In this document: positions 11,773 through 22,006 of the stretch, in pieces | Layout: each line of letters begins with the position of its first letter | Numbering within the stretch: position 1 is the stretch's first letter | Origin: Aphelocoma coerulescens | Lineage: Eukaryota > Chordata > Aves > Passeriformes > Corvidae | Length of the DNA: 64,000 nt | Assembly (NCBI RefSeq): GCF_041296385.1 | Contig: NC_091014.1 | Location: 53,586,078-53,650,077, forward strand | Reading direction: 5' to 3' | Program-made: the position numbers and the translations under genes | The notes under the pieces: generated by a model | Databases searched by the model: none | Seen by the model: the letters and a program-made list of their open reading frames with translations, nothing else | What the model was told of the DNA's origin: nothing

Positions 11773-12060
11773 CTAGTTGGCCTCCAACCTGTTTCCCATG
11801 CTGGAAGCTGACAGCTGCAGCCCACAACAACCTTTGGACCTGCTGGACAGCATTTCTTTCCTGCGCATCTGCGGGCGGCAGTGCAGGGACGTGTCCCAGC
11901 GCTGCCGGGCCAGCGCCGCGTGCTCGCTGAGCTCATCAGGCTGCTGGCTCCCTTCCCAGCTCTGCGACACCAGCTGAGCATCCTGCAGCAGAAAATAGAG
12001 GTAGCCGAGCTAGGGAATGGTGAGGGTGCCGTCCTACAGGGCATCTCCACCCACACGCAG
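11773..12060 (-). other. GC-rich exon-like islet of unknown nature
   Basis: A locally GC-rich patch sits in AT-richer intergenic DNA. On the minus strand a good acceptor (pyrimidine run then TGCTGCAG, AG at 11984-11983) opens a 70-codon in-frame stretch running from GAT at 11982 to a stop at 11773. It starts DAQLVSQSWEGSQQPDELSE and contains HAALARQRWD, CRPQMRRKE and KGCCG. I do not recognise the peptide and see no matching upstream exon. The plus strand also has an 87-codon stretch over the same bases, so coding status is undecided. It could be an orphan exon, a decayed gene or chance. Confidence 0.25.
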
Positions 12061-12141
12061 CAGGGAGTCAGAATGGGCGGCAGCAGCGGCAGCTTTCATA
12101 TGAATGCAAATAAAAGCTCTGGGGTGTTATTAGTGTGGTAG

Positions 12142-15100
12142 AACCTTTCCAGGGAAACTGTTTAGAATAGTTCCCAGATGCTCAGCCTTGAGCTAGCTTA
12201 GTGTGAATAAGATTCATCAAGCGTCTTAATGGCCTTTTGCTTCCTTCTTATGTGAATGGAAAGCAAATAAAAGGAAATTTGTTCCAGTGGGTACAAGCTA
12301 ATGTAAGCCCATACAGCCTCTGCTGTACCAGCAAGCCTCCACATCCTTACCACAGAAAGCAACAACAGCTACTAACAGCACTATGTGTGTACCAGGGAGG
12401 GGAGGACTGAAAACATGTTTGTTCAGGACACCAACTTCTTGCCTCTGAAATGACATAGCAGTAACAAACCTGGATGCCAACGAACTTGTTCTGGTAAATG
12501 AGATTGAAAACACTGAAAAGGCTATAGGGGAAAATCAAGGGGTGGGGAAGAGTCCTAAAAACCTTAGCCAATCTTACCCTCTGAGGTTTTTTTCATGACG
12601 GCCTTACATTTCAGTCTTGCCGATGATCAACACAGCATCAGCACTTACAGGCTCCTGAACACCTCAGGAAGGGGAGTGGTTATTGTAAAAAGGGTGCACA
12701 GCAGCAGGGCCCTGAATAACTCAGAAAAGTTACAGCAAAAGGAAGTTTCTCATTTTGAGACATGAAGACCCATCAATTCAAGCCGAAATGAGGAGTGTGA
12801 AAGAAGGCAGGCTGCCTACCGTCTGCTTACAGCTCAAAACGTGGAACTCCAGCCAAGGCAGGCTGAAGGGCTGGTAGGTTGGAGCAGGATTAAAGGTTTT
12901 CATGTCTATCTATAGTTATGTTAAATAGGATTAACAGAGCCAGCCACTAACTGGTGGGGGCAGGGGACATAAAAATCATGAAGGTTGCTCTGCAGCTGTC
13001 TACAGGGTTACAAGCACCTTTTTCTGAAGGAATAAGCTGTTGGCAGGGTTAAGCAGTACTGTAGCCAAGCTGGTCTGTCCTGAGCTGCACTGTTTGCATG
13101 CCAGCAAGATCATTTATCTCCTTTAATGGGACGCAAAGACCAGGGCTCTTTCTCCACCTTCCCGCACACTGCAATGGAGATGTAGAGGAGTTTCAGCACT
13201 GGGAGATTCTCTGCCCTATATAAATTAAGCTGATGCATCTGCTGCGCCTGGAACTTGCTCCTGCCATTCCTTAAAAGGGTGTGTGCGTGCAAAAGAGAGG
13301 AAGAGAGCAGCTGAAGGAGAAATGAGAGGTGGCTGGCCATCACTTGGAGGACATGCACCTCTGTAATAGGGAAATTGGAGCTTGTGGGTGCAGCCAGCTT
13401 CCTTCATTCAGTGACTTCATTCACTTATGACACTGCATGAGCGCACCGAAAATAATGCAAAGGCAGCATACCTGGGATAGTTGAGCAGCTAAAACAGTAT
13501 TGCCTAGGTCAGGGGACTGAATTCCTCTGTTAATTCTCAGGGCTTGAAACATTTCAATGGGAAAGTCAGCAAAGGCGAACACTTCTGGCCCAGCAAGGGA
13601 TGCTCATGGTAAGACCCCGAGATGTCCTTTGCACTGGAAATGAAGTGTAACAGGACTTTATGTGCAGGACTGCATGGCAAGGCTGTGAATACAGCAGGAC
13701 AGAGGAAGGTAGGATATCCCCAGAAGCTACTTGGACCATACTGAGAAGAAATTAGTATGCCCAAGATGGAAATTATGCCCATAGGAAGGACAATAGAGAA
13801 CCTGTTTTTTTCTGAAGGCCTAAGTCTATGGGAAGATAAAGAAAACTGGTATTCTTCTGGCCAAAAATGTATAGATTTCCCACCCCCCAAAAAAGGCTAT
13901 GAATGGACTACCACTGTGTGAAACTCCTTCCATCAGAATCAGCCACATTTTCTTTCTATAGTCCAGCTCGGGAGCACTGGAGGAGCATTCATCTCCCAAA
14001 GGACAGCCTGTCCTTGCAGCTATTTCTGGGCTTTCTGCCAGGGCAAAAGCTATTTGAAAGATTTTATCATCATTCTTTCTTCATTCCCCAGCACTGCAGC
14101 TGTGGATTTATTTTTGTAAGCGTGCTGCAAAGGTGCATCTGATTCTCCACACAGGCATGTGAAGAAGTTGTCAGCAGTGATGGTTTCCCCTTTTCATTTT
14201 GAAAGAGAAGGGCATGCACCTGGGTCTGTCTAAAGGCAGGGTGAAGAGGAAGGCAGTTATAAATATTGTGGTAACAGCAGAAACAAGCTTGTGAGAAGAG
14301 GCTTTGCAAGCAGTGAACTGCAAGAGGTTGTTTGGTTATGTGGGGGAACATTGGACTCCTATTTACCATGAAGCACAAAATTGGCTGAGGGATAGGAGCC
14401 TGAGGGTCATGCACACTGTGTGTGTGAAGTCTACTTCACTGCCCTTAATTCAGAGGAGAAATAACTGAGGCAGAAATCCCATCAGCCGTGCCAACTTCAG
14501 ATTTAAATAGCTGTTATATAATGCAGATTGGGGGAATTCTGCTGTTTCCAAGGATGTAGAAGAACTAGGCTCCTCTGGCAGTAGGTAAAGCCTGCATTTC
14601 ATGCACTACAATCTAATTCTGGACATGGCATCATGCTCTATGCAAGCTGCAAGGATTCAGTGGAAGAACATTTGTTCTGTGAGGCTGTGCAAAAAAGGAG
14701 AGAGCTCCTGCAGTTTGCAAAATGTAAAATCAGTTACTAGGCAGGAGACTATCAGACTTTTTACCCTTGTAGGCTGGAGTTTGTGACGCTGTCTTGGGTG
14801 TTCCTTGGCTCCTGCTGCAGGTTGGACAAGCTGCTGGGCTGCAGAGTGGTGTGATGCTTGCTGTGCCTAACTGAAGCCTGGAGGAAAAGTCTAGATAAAA
14901 AATGCAGCGAAGAGTCAGCCCTGATCTCCAGCCCCTGTATAATCTTAACTAAGTTACTAAGTATGGAAACACGGCGTCATTTCAGCAGGCGTTGCATGAG
15001 ATTGCCATATGGGCTGTCTCTGCAAAGCCACAAGCTCGGGGCCTCGGCAAGCACTGAGTGCTGACTGCTCTTTAAGAGGGCAGGTTTCTGATTCTCCTAC

Positions 15101-17245
15101 AAGGTGTTCTGTAAAGCACACACAGGGCTGCAGAGAGCAAAGCAGCATGGATGCATCACGCATTCCTTCTCGCCTGCTCCAGCTCTGATCTTCCTTCCCT
15201 GGAGTGAGTGTAATTTGGTAAATTGGACCTGCATACTCTCTGCAGGGTTGTAGAAACCAGAATCATGTACTTACTGGCCAGCTCAGACACTGTCTCATCT
15301 GCCTGCAGAGCATGGACACGAAGAAAAATGTTTTAGCCACGAGTGGCCCACAGACAACCCTGCCATGGGGTGGGGAGGGTATAAATGTGCTGACAATGTT
15401 TCCAGGCTTTGGGAGAACTGAGTAAGGGCAGCAAAACACACGTGCTGCTTGCTCCCTCAGCCCTGGCTGCTGCCAGGTGTAAGCAGAAATTGCTATGGCT
15501 CTAAGGGAAGAGGAGGTGGTTGCCCTGTGGTGGGAAAGGGGGATCAGTATGAGGAGTGAAGGGTTTTCCACTGCACAAGGAAGCCACCAGCTCATAGACT
15601 CATAGCAGCTACTGTGTTTTCTGTGGCTCAACTGAGACCAAGCAAAATGTCACCTCAGGTGTAGATTTGACCGAGATCTTGGGGCTTTTCTGCCTCTAAT
15701 TATCCCCATCCCCAACCTGGCTGGTGCAGCTGATTTGCAGGAAACCTATTACATCGGTCTACCTCCTAAACCACAAGAGTCCCTTGTCCCTGCTTGCTGC
15801 CTCCAGTTTGCAGTGCATCCCATTCATACAGTACATGGTCACCAGTGCCCTTACCCAGGAGGTTTGAGACTACTCACACCCCCTGTCTCATGAAACCAAG
15901 GGGAGGGCCTTAGTTATCCACCCCACCCTCAGTGTGGCATGAGCCCTAACTCCCGACAAGGAGCCTTCTTGCTGTAATTTAAATGGCATCCAGCCAGCCA
16001 GGCACAGCTGTAGGCACAGAGAGGTGCCACTGAGGGCCTGGCCAACTCAGCCCTCCATGGCAGCAACTGGCTCCTGCTGCCAACAGCCACCTCTGCCATC
16101 CATCCGCTGGAGTAGCCTTCACACACCAGGTCACCCCACACAGCTGTTATCCCACATCAGGTAATGGTTTGGGCAAGGAGCAGGGATGGAGGACTGTAGT
16201 CCTAACTTGAGAGCATAAGGAGCTGAAATGTCAAGCTGCAAGTGGAGAAACCTTTCTTGAAGGTTCCTTTAAGAACCTTTTCCCTCTCCACTCCAGCACT
16301 GGCTGGAGCCCTGATGCCACCGCACTGCATGTGTGTGGCAGCCAGGCTGGGATGTCCAGGCACCTGAGCTCAGCCGCTCAGGGAGCCATGCTAGTGTGAG
16401 AAGGAATCAACTCCTTGGAAAGGACACGCATGTCCAAATGCCAAAGGAATTAAGTGCTGTTAGATGGGTATAGCAGTGGCAAAAAAAAAAAAAAATTGGA
16501 GCACATATTGATGCCTGTAGCCTTGGTAGAAGAAAGTCAAATTTGTATTTAGAGCTTAAAATTTGACTCATTAGTGGCTGGCTGAAGAAGCCAAGACTTT
16601 CACACTTGGGTACAGGAATGTGACCCATCAGTAAAAGCACTACAGTAACCCCACCCCTCTGGCCCAGTTCACACCAGTCTGACAGCTCCTGCTCATGGTT
16701 TGGGCACTTGGAAGACCCACAGGCATATGAGGAACCCAAGTGCAGTTAACAGTGGTGCTTGCTCCGGGCTTGTCTCCTAGCCAAGCTGCCCATTTCTTTC
16801 ACCAGTGTTCCCAACTTTGTTTTTTTGTCCCAGGACCCCCTCCCTCCCTTCAGAGACAATGTTTAAGTCTGAAAATAAAAAAATCTCCCACCGCATTACT
16901 GACCTTTTGTCTTCCATCAACTCTCCAACCTCAATTGTTTCAGTGGGCTTACAAATTAGCTGAAAACCCTGAGGCACCTCAGTGTGATCCCCTCTCACTT
17001 TAGAACACATGTAAATTACAGAGCAGGACTTGTCAACTCAGACACTTTATACAGAACGCTCCAGTTCAAAGCACTTTGGGCACTTGCAGTGCATTCACCA
17101 CCCACAAGCAGCACCAGTGTCACACTACACTCTCTGGACACACACCACCTTGTCGTGCTTGGACTTACACCCACATGTGGTTCAGGCCGTGCTGGTTTTA
17201 CAGGTACCACTCATCACACACCATCATTGCACATTTACTACAAAA
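12142..17245. other. intergenic, nothing recognised
   Basis: No exon or mobile element identified. A 15-base A run lies at 16481-16495. The right end should contain the downstream flank of ATF4. Confidence 0.45.
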
Positions 17246-17248
17246 TTA

Positions 17249-17254
17249 TTTATT
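17249..17254 (-). terminator. ATF4: poly(A) signal of ATF4
   Basis: AATAAA on the minus strand lies about 63 bp past the ATF4 stop codon. This implies a short 3' UTR, typical of ATF4 mRNA. Confidence 0.7.
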
Positions 17255-17316
17255 AGACAGCAATACACAGCTTTAGCAGGAAGCTTATATACATGCACAC
17301 AACGCTGCTGACTACC

Positions 17317-18921
17317 CTACTCAGGGACTCTAGTTCTCTTGCCCTTGGCCTTGCGGACCTCTTCTATCAGATCTTTTAAGTACTGAATTTCCTTACTAAG
17401 GGAATCTGCTTTTTCCTTCAGGGCCTGGTTCTTCTGCTCCAGCTCTCTGCATTCCCCAGACAGTGCCTCCTGTTCCGCCCTCTTCTTCTGCCGGTAACGC
17501 GTGGCAGCTGTCTTATTCTGCTCCATCTTTTTTAGTTTCTTATCTATTTTCTTTTCTCCTTTCATCTTTGCTGACACTACCACCTTCTCTGCAGGGTGAT
17601 CGTATGGTTTGGACCGCACAGAGCCACAGGTGGCATCTGCAGGGAACTGGTTGCCATTGGGGGATCCAACTGAATTGGTGGGGCTGTGTTGGGGGGTTCC
17701 CAGGTAGGAGTCCGGGCTCATGCATATTCCACTATCATCAGAGTGGTTCTCCTCCTCTTTCTCAGACTTGGTGATCACCACCACAACAGTGGGGCACTCC
17801 CGCTTTCTTTCTCCTTCCAGAACATCCACTTCACTACCTAGCTCTAAACTAAATGAGTGGTCTGGAGTGGAAGTCAGAGACCCTGGGGAGAGGGGAAAAG
17901 ACCAAAGGGAAGCCAATGGGGCCATTGAATCAGCTCCAACTGGGGATTCGGGGACATGGGTGATTACATTATTTATCAGTGGAAGTTCTTTGTTGTGAAA
18001 TTCCTGGATGGGAGCGTTAAATAGATCACACGTGTCTTCCAACGTGGCCATCAGCTCGTCTGGTGAGACGGTGGCTTCCAGATGTTCCATACCTAACAGG
18101 GCATCAAAATCAAATTCCTTCAGATCCATCTTCTCCACCATCCACTCCATGCCAGAGAAGGCATCCTCTGCACAATAAAAAAAATAAACTGCCGTTTCAG
18201 TATGATGCCATAAAGAAAAGGCATCAAGTAAACCACCACTTAACCCAACTCAACCTTTTGAAAATAATCTAGCAGTTCATCACTTTCCTCTTTCATGTAT
18301 TAGCACAAAAAGAGTAAATTTTAAGGAAAAAATACTTTTTCACTGAGCTCCTAAAAACTGCAGGATACAATGTAAGCAGCCATTGAGACATTCCAACCCT
18401 CTTACTTTAAGACCAGAAGAATCCAGGAGCATTGGCAACGTACAATCATGCTTCCTTACTGTTACCTCTGCCAAAACACAGTACCATTGGCAGCTCTTTG
18501 TTACTGCAAGGCCAACACAAGTGGCACTTTACCATAACCAGCAACTATGTGTTGTGTAAGCAGCATAGTACACATGCTTTCCAAGTGGAGGTAACACGTA
18601 AGATTGCCTTCAGATTTATGAAAAGCTAGCAATTTATTTTCAACTGGAATGTTACTGAGGTACTACATAATTGATGCCCTTTACAGAAATAAGTAATACC
18701 TTACCCTGGCTGCTATCTATGGTGTTGCCTAAACTGTCCACAGCAAGCCAATTGGAGGAGACTGCCTTAGCCTTGTCGCTGGAGAACCCATGCGAACTGA
18801 GGGGCTCGGCCACCTCCAGGTAGTCATCTAGGAGTCCCAGACTTTCCTCAGCCACCGAACACGGCTGGCTGAAGGGGGATACTGAATCCCCCAACAGCAT
18901 CTCGTTGTTCAAGCAGCTCAT
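17317..18921 (-). CDS. ATF4: ATF4, cyclic AMP-dependent transcription factor ATF-4
   Basis: Two coding exons, 18705-18921 and 17317-18167, join across a GTAAGG...TGCAG intron and give 355 aa (human 351). The bZIP factor is induced by eIF2alpha phosphorylation and drives amino-acid, redox and ER-stress genes. The N terminus has the conserved [16 protein letters not shown] activation segment. The splice joins ...DSSQG/EDAFSG, followed by [18 protein letters not shown]. The beta-TrCP phosphodegron DSGICMS is at about 217-223. The basic region ([24 protein letters not shown]) spans about 282-305, and the zipper heptads are L308, L315, L322, L329, L336 and V343. The start at 18921 has A at -3 and overlaps uORF2 out of frame, the arrangement that places it under stress-dependent reinitiation. 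All key residues are present. Confidence 0.98.
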
Positions 18922-19874
18922 TTTCGTCAGCTTTTAACGCTTTGACGTCGAAGGATGTAGATAAGCACAGGGTCTTTTCGTCGACTACAGCAATGCTGCT
19001 GTGCAGTGCCGTGAAAAACCTGCAAACAGAACTTAAACTCATCAGCATCTGATCTGAGCAGCATAATAACCTTTTAAAGCAACGGCCCCTCAGGAAGTAT
19101 GACAGAACTTTACAGATTATCTCACTTCTTTATTTCTGTGCTGCTGCCCGTCCCCCGCCTCCCTCAGGCCCGGGCAGGGCCGGCCCCGCCCACCCGCCGC
19201 CATTTGGCAGTCCCGCCGCCATTTTGTGTCCTGCCACGTTTCCACCGCGGCTCCAGCACCACACAGGGAGGGCTGTGCGCCCGATGGCCAGGGCAAACTT
19301 AACGCTGTGCTACTGCATTATTTAGCACTGGTATTGCTGCCACATTAGTAACAACGCCCGTTCATCTATCCGTGATTATACCATGTGGTCCCTATACGCA
19401 AAACCCTAAAACCTCTAATGCCCCATTTTCCCGTCAGTACACCAGCACTTCCCCTCGCGCGGGCAAAGAAACCCTCCCTAGGAATGTTTCTTTACTCCCA
19501 TGAAAATCCAAAGGAAAAAAAATTAAATAATAAAATCCTAGGTTTTTCCAAATCAATGTTTCTCGAATTACAGAAAATACAGACGTTCCTCGTAAATGCT
19601 TTTGAAAAGGCATTTCCTGCTACTTCTGACACTCGCCGCACCCGAAGATACCGAGCCGTACAAGGATCTCCCCACCTCTCTACCATTTCGGCTTAACTAG
19701 TTTCTTTATATATTATTTTGTGTAACTAGGCATCTCACCCCGCTCCCCGTAAGATACCAGTTACCACCACGCGCGATAAACCCATCCCAAAAGCCCATTT
19801 AAAGAGAGTAACAGAACGCCTTTTAATACACAAGAGAGGAAGCAGGGGTCCCTCACACACGATACTTACGCCAT
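18848..19874 (-). CDS. ATF4: ATF4 inhibitory uORF2 (58 aa), spliced
   Basis: The uORF starts with ATGGC at 19874-19870, the last five bases of exon 1 (donor GTAAGT). It continues at the exon 2 acceptor (TTTGCAG, exon from 19019) and stops at 18848-18850. The product is 58 aa, starts MAFFTALHSS and ends AVFGG. It overlaps the ATF4 start by 74 nt in a different frame. In mammals the equivalent, 59-codon uORF2 captures ribosomes when ternary complex is plentiful and blocks ATF4 translation. Start context is strong (A at -3, G at +4). The start codon is split from the body by an 850-bp intron. Confidence 0.93.
19140..19230. promoter_or_regulatory. GC-rich patch in ATF4 intron 1 with paired YY1-like motifs
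   Basis: Within the 850-bp first intron a GC-rich block holds two GCCGCCATTT motifs, at 19196-19205 and 19215-19226 (reverse AAAATGGCGGC, the YY1 core). Such motifs often sit just downstream of TATA-less starts, so an internal alternative ATF4 promoter is possible. This is inference only. Confidence 0.4.
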
Positions 19875-20075
19875 GGTTGCAGATGCCGGGGATGTGCTGA
19901 GGCCGCCGCCGCTGCTGCTGCGCCTGCTGCACTGGCCAATGCCGCCGCTGGCCCTGCCGCCTTAAAGAGCCATGGCGGCCGGGGGAGGGGGGCTGCTCGT
20001 ATCCGCGCCGCGCGGGAGGTGCTGCGCACACTGACACGGACAATGACACAAGTTCAGCTCCCGGCAACAGGAAAC
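19870..20075 (-). other. ATF4: ATF4 5' non-coding exon 1
   Basis: The exon ends with donor GC/GTAAGT at 19870/19869. Its start is placed about 28 nt after the TATA box. It contains uORF1 and the start of uORF2, 87 nt apart (stop to next ATG), a spacing suited to delayed reinitiation. A C-rich tract lies just upstream of uORF1. Confidence 0.75.
19962..19973 (-). CDS. ATF4: ATF4 uORF1 (Met-Ala-Leu)
   Basis: ATGGCTCTTTAA encodes three residues and stops. The start context GCCGCCATGG is an optimal Kozak sequence. In mammals the three-codon uORF1 is the positive element: ribosomes terminate, keep scanning and reinitiate at uORF2 or, under stress, at ATF4. Length and position match that scheme. 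Confidence 0.95.
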   Translation of the reverse strand: MAL

Positions 20076-20102
20076 AATGAGGTGGCAGCGCCGGCGCGCT
20101 GC

Positions 20103-20110
20103 CTTTATAT
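20103..20110 (-). promoter_or_regulatory. ATF4: TATA box of ATF4
   Basis: ATATAAAG on the minus strand lies about 130 bp before uORF1 in a CpG-rich setting. It predicts transcription start near 20075. Confidence 0.7.
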
Positions 20111-20349
20111 CTGCTGCGAGCTACCAAACACGGTGCGGACGTGAGGTATCCTTCCGCCAAGCGTCAGCTGCCTGTCACCAGCCCCTACCGGCCTGTCGCC
20201 TGCCTTTCTGCGCTTCTCTCTTACCGTTCTGCTACGAGTTAAGCACAGGAGCCGCCGACAAGACACCGCGGCTCCACGCCGGGGCTGTCACCGAGGGACT
20301 ATATGATGTATACATGCGCGCCCACCGCTCCCCCCGTCGGGCGCGGCCG

Positions 20350-20560
20350 TGCCACGTGACCGGCGGTACTGAGGGCGCTGCCCCCGCCCCCCCCGCGGGG
20401 AGCGTTGGGGGAAATTTCGCCCGCCAACAAAGACGCGAAACTCGCGAGGAAGACGTCACGCACTCGCCACGTGGGAAGGGAGGCGCTCATTGGCTACGGG
20501 CGAGTCGTTCACGTTCCCCGTGAGCTGTCATTGGCCAGGGCCCGGAGGAGACCAATGCTG
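20350..20560. promoter_or_regulatory. ATF4 upstream CpG-island regulatory cluster
   Basis: The cluster has E-boxes at 20353-20358 (within GCCACGTGAC, one mismatch from the TFEB/MITF CLEAR palindrome) and at 20468-20473. A near-consensus CRE (reverse TGACGTCT) lies at 20451-20458. Three CCAAT motifs lie at 20489 (reverse), 20530 (reverse) and 20552. A TTTCGCCC E2F-like word is near 20416. The block is 280-480 bp upstream of the ATF4 start and could also serve a divergent plus-strand transcript, though I see no gene there. Confidence 0.5.
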
Positions 20561-21943
20561 AGGGGAAGGGTGGGAGGGAGGAGAAGAAGGAGAAGGGGTA
20601 GGGAAATGGCGGCTGGACGGGGGAGGGAAGGCGGGAGCGGGTCGAGAAGGAGCAGCCGGGCAGGGAAATGGTGCCCGCCCCCGGCAGCTCTGTGTTTTCC
20701 CTGACATGCCCCTCTCGAAGCAGTGTGTACTCCCCACTTTGATTTCCAACGGCCCCTTTTGTTCCCCACACAAAGCCCCGCTGAGCTCGGGCGGGGGCTG
20801 GCATGGCGCCCCTGAGGCGGCGGCAGCCCGCCTTGGCCTCCTGCTCCCTTAGATAACCCGCTGCTTTCCAGCCCTGCCCGCCCCACACATGCAGCGCGGA
20901 GATTACGGGCTCTCCGGGGCTCTGTGTGTGCGGGCAGGAGGGCGTCTGCCCGCAGCCTGCCGGCCTCACAGCGGCCACGGCGCCGCACGGCCGCACAGAG
21001 GCTTCTGAGGAGCCCGGCTGTAGAGCCGGGCAGCCGGGAGCATCAGTCTAACTAGTGCCTTCAACCCACGCAAGGGCTGAAAATGAAGTTGGTTATTCCA
21101 CAGCTGAGGAATGAGAATGTCCTCTCCTGCCATGCAGTTTCATGCTGATGCAGTTGCTTCTCTGTTCTCTGTGCAGATATCATTCGACTGGTGGGAGCAT
21201 TAATGGATCACCTATAGAGCTTTGCGGCCATAAAGAGCAGTGTCACCTTGGATAGCTTTCCAAGTGCGGTTTCGCGTTTTATCTGATCCAACTCAACTTG
21301 CTTCTAGGAAAGAAGTCAGACCTCTTCCCCCACCCTGTTCCTGCTAAACAGTTCCACCAGCTGGCCTGGCCCCCACTGAGACAGCTCACAGCCAGAAACT
21401 CACGTGGGTCAACAGTTTTCCGCTGGCTTCAGTTCCTTCACCATCATTTCAGTTTGGTCACACAAGCACTGGACAGCTCCGGTGAGCTCGGAGTTTCGAT
21501 ACCTGTGTCCTCCCTCACTGTGTCAGAGTTATCCAGCTTCAGAAGGTTGATTTTCCACATTGCCAGCCTCACAGCACCATCAGCTCTGAGAGCTGTGGTG
21601 GAACCTTGCTTATTCGAACATCATCATCCTGCAGCTCAACTTGCTCTCAGCTACTTGTGCAAAAGGCTCCACTGTTTTGCAGTTCAGGCCTCAGTCGTAT
21701 TTGTGTAAAACCATAGCCTTCACCACATTTGCTCAGGTCTAACTGCCTGGAATGTCTTAAACAACTTGACTGATAAATTGTGAGGATGAGGTGTGACCCA
21801 ATTTCTGCTTTTAGCAGTCTGGTCTTAGCTACAAAGCAGAGTATGTTACTTCACATCTGTAACATGAACACTGGCTGCTGAATTAAAAAGGGAAATTTTC
21901 CTTCCATGTTGGTTTGTTGCTATTTTATTTTTGTTGGTATTGG

Positions 21944-21965
21944 TTTTCTCTTTCTTTCTTTCTTT

Positions 21966-22005
<40 letters not shown>

Positions 22006-22006
22006 T
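21944..22006. repeat. (TTTC)n microsatellite
   Basis: About 63 bp of CTTT repeats with two small interruptions near 21963. Confidence 0.95.

Noticed and set aside
18848..19048. 66-aa minus-strand frame starting inside ATF4 intron 1 as a separate small gene
   Set aside because: Its first residues are intronic. Splicing to exon 1 at 19870 shows it is the body of uORF2, starting MAFF.
20405..20996. Overlapping open frames on both strands at the ATF4 upstream island
   Set aside because: CpG-island composition. Arg/Gly/Pro-rich translations with no recognisable domain or splice structure.
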